A stretch of DNA of 64,000 bases from Oceanidesulfovibrio indonesiensis (GTDB taxonomy: Bacteria > Desulfobacterota > Desulfovibrionia > Desulfovibrionales > Desulfovibrionaceae): the NCBI RefSeq assembly GCF_007625075.1, contig NZ_QMIE01000001.1, positions 372,001 through 436,000 on the forward strand, in the 5' to 3' direction. Shown piece after piece: positions 58,306 through 64,000 of the stretch. Below the pieces are notes generated by a model. It worked only from the letters and a program-made list of their open reading frames with translations, was not told where the DNA came from and made no database searches. Within the stretch, counting starts at the first letter, position 1, and every line of letters starts with the position of its first letter. The position numbers were made by a program, and so were the translations under genes.

Positions 58306-59157
58306 TTATATTGGCTTTTTTTGACGGAGAATGATTCGGTCCACGCCGATTTCCGCAAGCCGCGTCCTGAGCTGGCGGGTGTCTTCCGGCCGGCCCTGGA
58401 AGTGAACCATGACCCGGTGCCAGGTCTTGCTCTCGCCCGCGCTTTCCTGGAGGCTGGATTTCAATCCGAGGCCGCTCAGCTGACCGCGAAACTTTTCCGC
58501 GGACTTGGGATCGGCAAAGGCAGCCACCTGGTAAATGTAATCGTATACCTGCTGGTCGCCGTCGTCGGCGTCGTCGGCAGCTGTCCCGGGCTGGGGCGTC
58601 GCGGCCTTGGCCGGTTCACTCGTGGGGGCGGGCTCGGGCGGATCGAGCAGGTCGGATTTCGTGGCCGATGCGGCGGCGGTCTGTTTCTGGGCTGTCTGGG
58701 GCGGCGCCTTGGCTTCCGCGGCCTGCTGCGATGCAGCCGGCTTTTCCTGCGGCGCCTTTTTCTGAGCGGTCTGTTGCTGGCCTGCCTGCTGGGAAGCAGC
58801 CTTTTCAGGCGTCTTCACGGGAGTGCGGGATGCGGGCTCCGTCTTGCCGTTCTCCGTGGCTGTCGGCGCATCCTCCTTGAGCGAATCGTAGAACTGGAGC
58901 TCCTCGGCCTTGAGCACGTCGTTGTTCGAACCGGCGGCGGCCTGGTCCTTTTTGTCGGACGGCATGATGCGCGCAAGCTCCGGCACATTCTGCTCGGGCC
59001 TGTAGCCACGGCCCACGAGCACACCGAAAATGAAGACCCAGGTGACGCCGATGAGCAGCACCGCGACGGTCGCCACCCAGCCGATCATGCTCAGTTCGAG
59101 CTTGTACCGCTTACCGGAGTCTTCTGCCTTCTGCTTTTTGCCGAGTTCGAAACGCAT
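58306..59157 (-). CDS. SPOR-domain membrane protein (FtsN-like architecture)
   Basis: A 283-residue protein with a short cytoplasmic N-terminus, one membrane span (about 25-48, MIGWVATVAVLLIGVTWVFI), a long Ala/Gln/Lys/Pro-rich periplasmic linker (about 90-205) and a C-terminal SPOR domain (about 207-283: YIYQVAAFADPKSAEKFRGQL and HRVMVHFQGRPEDTRQLRTRL). SPOR domains bind denuded peptidoglycan at division sites, so a role in septation or cell-wall remodelling is likely. It begins 25 bp after argS, so the two are probably co-transcribed. Confidence 0.9.
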   Translation of the reverse strand: MRFELGKKQKAEDSGKRYKLELSMIGWVATVAVLLIGVTWVFIFGVLVGRGYRPEQNVPELARIMPSDKKDQAAAGSNNDVLKAEELQFYDSLKEDAPTATENGKTEPASRTPVKTPEKAASQQAGQQQTAQKKAPQEKPAASQQAAEAKAPPQTAQKQTAAASATKSDLLDPPEPAPTSEPAKAATPQPGTAADDADDGDQQVYDYIYQVAAFADPKSAEKFRGQLSGLGLKSSLQESAGESKTWHRVMVHFQGRPEDTRQLRTRLAEIGVDRIILRQKKPI

Positions 59158-59182
59158 ACCAGCCTCCTTGCTTCACCCGCGA

Positions 59183-60862
59183 CTACATCCGCTCCGGCGC
59201 ATTGACGCCGAGGAGTCCGAGCCCTGTGCGAATCACCTGAGCCACCACGGACAGCAGCAGCATCCTTGCCACGACGGTCTGCTCGTCGCCGGCGGCAAGC
59301 ACAGGGTGCGCCGTATAATATCTGTGCAGCGATCCGGCCAGTTCCAGAAGATAGCCGCTTACGTGGTGCGGACTCAGGTTCCTGGCGGCCGCGGCCACCG
59401 CATCCGGGAACTGGTCCAGCTGGCGGAGCAGGGCGAGGTCTTCGGGGGTGTTCAGCGCGGCGAGAGTTTCCGGCGTCGCATCGGCAAGGCCGGGAACGGC
59501 GCGTCCTTCTTCCACGGCCTTGCGCATGAGCGAATGGATGCGCGCGTGTGCGTACTGGACGTAGAAGACCGGGTTGTCCATGGTTTTGGACTTGACCAGC
59601 TCAAGATCGAAATCGAGTTTGGAATCGCTCTTGCGCGAGAGGAAGATGAACCGCGCCGCGTCCGCGCCTACTTCCTGCACCACGTCGGCCAGGGTCTCGA
59701 ACTCCCCGGCCCGGGTGGACATGGCGACCTGCTCGCCTCCGCGCAGCAGGTTCACGAGCTGCACGAGCACAATTTCGAGGTCGTCGCGGCTGCGGCCCAG
59801 TGCTTCCACCGCCGCTTTCATGCGCGGCACGTAGCCGTGGTGGTCCGCGCCCCAGATGTCCACGACGAGGTCGAAGCCGCGGGAGTATTTGTCCGCATGG
59901 TAGGCGATGTCCGAGGCGAAATATGTCAGGCTGCCGTCGGACTTGCGCAGCACCCGGTCCTTGTCGTCGCCGAACAGGGTGGATTTGAACCAGAAGGCGC
60001 CGCCTTCCTCGTAGGCCCGGCCTTCGGCCTGGAGGGCTGCAAGGGTTTTCTCCACGGCGCCTGCCTCCACGAGGCTCTTCTCGGAGAACCACACCTGGTG
60101 CTCCACGCCGAAGTCCTGCAGATCCTTTTTGATGCCTTCGAGGATTTCATCCATGGCCACCTGGCGGCAGATATCCACGGCGCACTGCCTGGCGTCAGGA
60201 TCGTCGCCCACGGCAACGTCGCCCAGCTCGGGGTGGCGCATCAGCACGTTAGCCGCGATGTCCTTGATGTAGTCGCCTCTGTAGCAGTCCTCGGGCAGGT
60301 CCACGTCCACCTTGAGGGACTGCTGCAAGCGCACCCACACCGACATGCCGAGCAGGTTCATCTGCCGGCCGGCGTCGTTCACGTAGTATTCGGTCTCCAC
60401 GTCATGGCCGGTGAAGCGCAGGATGCGGGCCAGGCTGTCGCCCAGAGCTGCGCCGCGGCCGTGGCCTATGTGCAGGGGGCCGGTGGGATTGGCGGAGACG
60501 TACTCCACCTGGACCTTCTTGCCGCTGCCCACGTTTACGTGGCCGTACTGCTCGCCTGCCTGGATAATCTCCGGAACGGCCTGCTGCCAGAAGGAGGGCG
60601 AGAAGGTGGCGTTGACGAAGCCGGGGCCGGCGATTTCCACGCGCTCGACCTCCGGATGGGAGACGAGATCGTCGGCCATCTTCTGCGCCAGGTCGCGCGG
60701 CTTGGTCTTGGCCTGTCCGGCGAGGACCATGGCGAGGTTGGAGGCCATGTCGCCGAACTGCTTGTCCTTGGGCGGTTCGAGGCTGGCCTTTTCCGGCCAT
60801 TCCAGGCCTGCCTGGCGGACATGGTCCGCAAGGAGCCGGGTGAACAGAGTGAGTGCGCGCAT
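59183..60862 (-). CDS. argS: Arginyl-tRNA synthetase
   Basis: Charges tRNA-Arg. The 559-residue product has the N-terminal Add1 domain ([24 protein letters not shown]), the class I HIGH motif in [36 protein letters not shown], the [17 protein letters not shown] segment of the catalytic/anticodon junction and the DALR anticodon domain at the C-terminus ([26 protein letters not shown]). KMSK is not visible as such, as in many ArgRS enzymes. The ATG at 60862 gives the conserved N-terminus; the frame is open further upstream but without a fit to the family. Confidence 0.97.
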   Translation of the reverse strand: MRALTLFTRLLADHVRQAGLEWPEKASLEPPKDKQFGDMASNLAMVLAGQAKTKPRDLAQKMADDLVSHPEVERVEIAGPGFVNATFSPSFWQQAVPEIIQAGEQYGHVNVGSGKKVQVEYVSANPTGPLHIGHGRGAALGDSLARILRFTGHDVETEYYVNDAGRQMNLLGMSVWVRLQQSLKVDVDLPEDCYRGDYIKDIAANVLMRHPELGDVAVGDDPDARQCAVDICRQVAMDEILEGIKKDLQDFGVEHQVWFSEKSLVEAGAVEKTLAALQAEGRAYEEGGAFWFKSTLFGDDKDRVLRKSDGSLTYFASDIAYHADKYSRGFDLVVDIWGADHHGYVPRMKAAVEALGRSRDDLEIVLVQLVNLLRGGEQVAMSTRAGEFETLADVVQEVGADAARFIFLSRKSDSKLDFDLELVKSKTMDNPVFYVQYAHARIHSLMRKAVEEGRAVPGLADATPETLAALNTPEDLALLRQLDQFPDAVAAAARNLSPHHVSGYLLELAGSLHRYYTAHPVLAAGDEQTVVARMLLLSVVAQVIRTGLGLLGVNAPERM

Positions 60863-60879
60863 ATGAATTGTTCTCGAAA

Positions 60880-60896
60880 AGAGAGTAAATCTCTCT
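60880..60896 (-). promoter_or_regulatory. Leader hairpin just upstream of argS
   Basis: On the minus strand AGAGAG-ATTTA-CTCTCT is followed by TTTC, 18 nt before the argS ATG. It could act as an attenuator or limit initiation; it may also be fortuitous. Confidence 0.3.
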
Positions 60897-61071
60897 AAAA
60901 AAATTCTAGATTCTCCGATGCCCTCTATCACGCCTCGATTCGGCATGCAATACGTCGCGCTGGAAAAGGCAATGTTCCGGGCGGCATGCATCGCATTGCG
61001 GCCGATGGACCGCGAGGCCTGCAGGCAGGGTCATGGAGCGGCCGTCGCCAGTGCGAACGCGGCGGAGCGGA

Positions 61072-62028
61072 TCAGGCGGAGAATACGTCCCGCACTGATT
61101 CCGGTTCCATTACGCTCGCTGTCTCATATTCTTTGTCCTTGCCCAGGCACGCCGCGGTGAGCTTGGCGAGGACGTTCTTTGGTCCGAGTTCGACGAACTG
61201 CCGGGCGCCGGCCTGCCAGAGGCCGTCCACGATCTCGATGAAGCGCACAGGCGAGGTCATCTGCCGGGCCATGATGTCCATGACTGCCAAGGGATCGGAC
61301 TCGGGGCCAGCCGTCACGTTGAAGTACACGGGCCGTTTCGGGGCGCTCCAGGAGAGCTTTTTCATGAAGCCTCCGAGTTCGGCCGCGGCCTCCTGCATGA
61401 GCGGGCTGTGGAACGCGCCGGAGACAGGCAGCCTTATAAGCCGGCCCTTGCGTTCCTTCACGGGCTGCGCCATGGCGTCCACGGCTTCGGCCTCGCCGCT
61501 CACCACGTACTGCGTGGGAGAGTTGCGGTTGGCCAGCACCAGCAGCTTGCCGGTGGATTCGCCCACCTCCTGCACCAGTTCTTCCACGGCGCCTTCGTCC
61601 AGCTTGAGCACTGCGGCCATGGCGCCTCTGCCTTCGGGGTCGGCCTCGGCCATCAAACGGCCGCGCAGGGAAACGGTCTCGATGACGTCTTCCAGAGAGA
61701 GGACCCGCGCCGCTGCCAGAGCGCTGAACTCGCCCAGGCTGTGCCCTGTCATGAGCGCGGTGGCGGCGTGTTGGTCCAGCACCGGCTCGAACGCCATGTA
61801 CACGCTGATGTTGACAACGGTGAGAGCCGGCTGCAAGTAGCGTGTCTCGGCCATTGCGTCGGCGTCGCCGTCCCAGTAGATTTCGCGCAGGGCGGCGCCG
61901 GAGGCGGACTCCGCTTTTTTCCAGAGGGCCATGACGTCGCTGGAAGCCTCTGCAAGGCTGCGGCCCATGCCCGGTTCCTGAGAGCCCTGGCCGGGGAACA
62001 GCAGGGCGGTGGTGGTCGTGGGGTCCAT
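61072..62028 (-). CDS. fabD: Malonyl-CoA:ACP transacylase
   Basis: Loads malonyl groups onto acyl carrier protein for fatty-acid synthesis. The 318-residue protein has LLFPGQGSQEPGMGRSLA at the N-terminus, the nucleophile Ser in TGHSLGEFSALAAA, the substrate-binding Arg in SLRGRLMAEA, the catalytic His in PVSGAFHSPLM and a C-terminal QFVELGPKNVLAKL. All are standard for FabD. It does not sit with other fab genes here; argS follows on the same strand and rsmG is divergent. The ATG at 62028 has AAGGAGTG upstream, supporting the start. Confidence 0.96.
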   Translation of the reverse strand: MDPTTTTALLFPGQGSQEPGMGRSLAEASSDVMALWKKAESASGAALREIYWDGDADAMAETRYLQPALTVVNISVYMAFEPVLDQHAATALMTGHSLGEFSALAAARVLSLEDVIETVSLRGRLMAEADPEGRGAMAAVLKLDEGAVEELVQEVGESTGKLLVLANRNSPTQYVVSGEAEAVDAMAQPVKERKGRLIRLPVSGAFHSPLMQEAAAELGGFMKKLSWSAPKRPVYFNVTAGPESDPLAVMDIMARQMTSPVRFIEIVDGLWQAGARQFVELGPKNVLAKLTAACLGKDKEYETASVMEPESVRDVFSA

Positions 62029-62170
62029 ACAGACACTCCTTTCTTAAGGAATGGATTGCGCCGGCCGGAGGGATATTCTCGCGCACGGCGGGGAATGGGT
62101 ACTAAAACATGCGGCCGTGTATGGCAACCGCCTTGCGAAACGGCGGCGCCACGGCTTTTCGGAGATATGC

Positions 62171-62902
62171 ATGGCGAAGCAGATTGTCACGGCAGGGCAG
62201 GTCATCGACTGGCTGACGCCCGCGGCGCAGGCCGCCGGGCTGGCGCAGGAAGAGCTTGAAACCGCCGCGCCGCTTCTGTCGCGCTACGGCGAGCTGCTGC
62301 TGGGCTGGGGCGCGTCCATGAACCTGGTGGGCGTCAAGCAGCCGCGGCGGCTCATGGAAGAGCTCGTGGCGGACAGCCTGCATCTGGCGGGATTCCTGCG
62401 GGAGCATCATCCCGGGGCGGCGCTCACCTACGACCTCGGCGCCGGCGCCGGCCTGCCCGGCATCCCCCTGCGCTTTTTTTATGGCAGCGGCGAGCACGTG
62501 ATGGCCGAGGTGCGCGAGAAGCGCGTCATCTTTCTGCGCTACGCCATAGCCGAGCTGGGGCTGCAGAACGTGCGCGTGGTGCACGGGCCTGCCGAAGAAC
62601 TCATCGCCGGGAAGCAGGCGGACATCGTAACTGCGCGGGCGTTTCTGCCCTGGCCGGAGCTGTTGCGCCTGGTGGCCGGCGACGATCCGGAAAAATGCGC
62701 GGCTCTGGTGTCGGGGGGCAGGGTGGTCGTGCTGGCCTCGGAACCGCCGCCGGCGGCGGATGATCCGCGCGTCCCCGCTATCCTGCAGGCCGATGCCTGG
62801 CGTCGCTACGAGACGGCTGCCGGCGAGCGCTATTTCTGGTCCTTTTCCTCGTCTTCCTCGTCCGAGTCGTCGCTTTTCATACCAGCGAGCACGCCCAGGT
62901 AG
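62171..62902 (+). CDS. rsmG: 16S rRNA (guanine-N7) methyltransferase RsmG
   Basis: RsmG methylates G527 of 16S rRNA. The 243-residue product from the ATG at 62171 (GGAGATATGC upstream) has WGASMNLVGVKQPRRLMEELVADS, the SAM motif LTYDLGAGAGLPGIPLRFF and TARAFLPWPELLRLV. The family normally ends soon after the segment GERYFW; here about 20 further residues follow (a serine-rich stretch, then a short tail), and these are the antisense of the acidic C-terminus of the convergent neighbour gene. The gene overlaps that neighbour by 73 bp. The upstream open frame to 62051 is not needed. Confidence 0.93.
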   Translation: MAKQIVTAGQVIDWLTPAAQAAGLAQEELETAAPLLSRYGELLLGWGASMNLVGVKQPRRLMEELVADSLHLAGFLREHHPGAALTYDLGAGAGLPGIPLRFFYGSGEHVMAEVREKRVIFLRYAIAELGLQNVRVVHGPAEELIAGKQADIVTARAFLPWPELLRLVAGDDPEKCAALVSGGRVVVLASEPPPAADDPRVPAILQADAWRRYETAAGERYFWSFSSSSSSESSLFIPASTPR

Positions 62903-63081
62903 CTGTTCTTGAAAATGAGCTTGGTGGCGAGTTCGTCCGCCTTCTCGGCGATGTCCATGACCTTTTCGAGCAGGTCGAGGATCTCGTAGCGACGGTCTTC
63001 CTCGGCGTTCTCGAAGTCGAAGGCGAGATCGCCCGAGTCGATGTATTCTTCCAGCTTGCTCAGACATTCCTTGTGAGTCAT
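62830..63081 (-). CDS. Small acidic protein, 83 aa
   Basis: I recognise no named family. An 83-residue acidic protein with a helical N-terminal part (THKECLSKLEEYIDSGDLAF, then ILDLLEKVMDIAEKADELATKL) and a highly acidic tail (SDDSDEEDEEKDQK). AAAGGAACGATC lies upstream of the ATG at 63081, a strong start. It overlaps rsmG tail to tail by 73 bp, the overlap covering its tail and a few residues before. Short acidic tails occur in nucleic-acid-mimic or chaperone-like proteins, but no role can be assigned. Confidence 0.75.
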   Translation of the reverse strand: MTHKECLSKLEEYIDSGDLAFDFENAEEDRRYEILDLLEKVMDIAEKADELATKLIFKNSYLGVLAGMKSDDSDEEDEEKDQK

Positions 63082-63543
63082 GATCGTTCCTTTCGTATTC
63101 GGTGCTCCGGCTTAAGGAGCCTGGGTGCGTGGACCGCGGAAGCGGCCCTCTAACGAGAATCCGCACGGATTCCTGGCGCATGGAACGCGGCGACACCTCT
63201 GCGTCCGCAGCCGGCTGCCACAGGCAGCAATCCCGAAGCCGTATCCTTTCTACACGGCGGCGTCCGGTGCATGAGCGAATCGGCGTACATGGTGTGGCGC
63301 GATGCGAGATACTAACGCAGAGGCAGGCAGCGGGCAATTATTCACCCGAGACCACCCTGCAGGATGTAAGAAGCGGCATCAAAACTGTAAACATCGCTGC
63401 ACAGGCGCAATATGCCTGGACATGATGCGCCGCCGCAAGCATTAAAATCCGGCAAGTCGATCGCATCGCCTTGTCATTTTGGAACAAGTTCCCTATTTCT
63501 GCGGTACTCCCACACGAAACGACAATATACGCGGACACCTCAC
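63082..63543. other. Intergenic region before the STT3 gene
   Basis: 462 bp with no credible gene. It contains the palindrome GGAACAAGTTCC (63481-63492) between TTGTCA and TATTTC spaced 17 bp apart, a weak promoter candidate for the oligosaccharyltransferase gene. The remainder shows nothing I can interpret. Confidence 0.4.
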
Positions 63544-64000
63544 GTGCACTCATATTTCGACATATTTCACTCTCGTCGCGGCCGTTTCGGCCAGGAATGG
63601 AAAGCCATCGTCGCCATCTGCGCCATCGTGCTGCTGGCCGGAACAGCCGTGCGCATGCAGGAGCTGCCGTCCTGGAACCAGGAAGCGTACAAAGTCGCGG
63701 GCGAGTTCATCATGGGAACGCACGACGCCTACCACTGGCTGGCCGGCGCTCTGGGCTTCGGCACCGCGGCGGATCAGCCGCCGTCCCGGTTGCTGCGTGT
63801 GGTGAGCGGGCTGACCGGATTCTCCGCAGGGAACACGGGATTTTTTCTGCCGGCGGTGTTCGGCGGGCTCGTGGGCGCGGCCACGGTGCTCTGGGCCTGG
63901 GCTCTCGGGGGCCTGCGCGCCGGGCTGGTCGCCGGCGTGGTCGCAACCATGGCTCCGGGATACTACTACCGCAGCCGCCTGGGGTACTACGACACGGACA
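63544..64000 (+). CDS. STT3/PglB-family oligosaccharyltransferase, N-terminal part (cut by window edge)
   Basis: Membrane oligosaccharyltransferase that moves a lipid-linked glycan to Asn of secreted proteins. From GTG 63544 the frame stays open to the window edge (152 codons). A cytoplasmic basic start (HSRRGRFGQEWK) is followed by the first span, then the periplasmic DAYHWLAGALG with the acidic metal-site residue, and the second conserved acidic site in YYYRSRLGYYDTD, the classic STT3/PglB motif. The catalytic WWDYG motif would be downstream. The GTG lacks a strong binding site, and another start may be used. Desulfovibrio is known to have PglB-type N-glycosylation. Confidence 0.85.
   Translation, partial: MHSYFDIFHSRRGRFGQEWKAIVAICAIVLLAGTAVRMQELPSWNQEAYKVAGEFIMGTHDAYHWLAGALGFGTAADQPPSRLLRVVSGLTGFSAGNTGFFLPAVFGGLVGAATVLWAWALGGLRAGLVAGVVATMAPGYYYRSRLGYYDTD

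Noticed and set aside
1-64000. tRNA, rRNA or CRISPR loci
   Set aside because: No T-loop/anticodon arrangement, rRNA signature or regularly spaced repeat was seen. A covariance-model search would be needed for a firm negative.

Overview
The window looks like a chromosomal stretch from a high-GC sulfate-reducing deltaproteobacterium, most likely of the Desulfovibrio group. The clearest marker is a periplasmic tetraheme cytochrome c3 (1621-2025). Paired Mla/MCE lipid-transport genes and an STT3-type oligosaccharyltransferase fit the same assignment. This is inferred from gene content and base composition; no rRNA or tRNA gene was recognised to confirm it. Genes are tightly packed, many in ATGA-overlapping operons.

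Region by region. 1-6134 (minus strand): the N-terminal part of a periplasmic glucan protein (OpgG), a small unknown gene, cytochrome c3, and a solute-binding protein paired with a sensor histidine kinase. 6443-8184 (plus): a secreted dienelactone-hydrolase-like protein and a membrane protein. 8361-16875 (minus): a class V aminotransferase coupled to a formyltransferase, a GNAT-like protein, a class I aminotransferase, and a 1389-residue ammonium channel fused to PAS, GGDEF and EAL domains. 17182-20000 (plus): a Ktr/Trk potassium uptake pair and a TetR regulator with a clear promoter and operator. 20169-22883: small proteins including a PqqD-like protein.

23106-34369 (minus) is one seven-gene operon: an FtsX permease, a LolD/MacB-type ATPase, a 1640-residue fusion of a metal-ligand-free M28-peptidase-like ectodomain with an FtsX permease, two very large multi-spanning membrane proteins, and an anti-sigma kinase/STAS pair. 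I know of no described system with this make-up, and it is my main candidate for something new. 34543-40973 (minus) is a six-gene glycan operon of four glycosyltransferases, a histidine phosphatase and a deacetylase-like protein. A divergent plus-strand trio (41185-43401) adds a methyltransferase, an acyltransferase and a CgeB-like glycosyltransferase.

43402-44535 is an AT-richer islet with a short, probably truncated ORF and a mazEF toxin-antitoxin pair with its own palindromic operator. It is followed by a P1B-type metal ATPase, a radical SAM-TPR protein and a response-regulator diguanylate cyclase. 49072-57400 (minus) carries two different MCE lipid-transport systems separated by a SprA-like HExxH protein. 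The remainder holds a pyruvoyl-dependent arginine decarboxylase, a SPOR protein, argS, fabD, rsmG, a small acidic protein, and the start of an STT3 oligosaccharyltransferase at the right edge. Much of the window therefore concerns the cell envelope: periplasmic glucans, phospholipid transport, surface glycans and protein glycosylation, together with c-di-GMP and nitrogen sensing.
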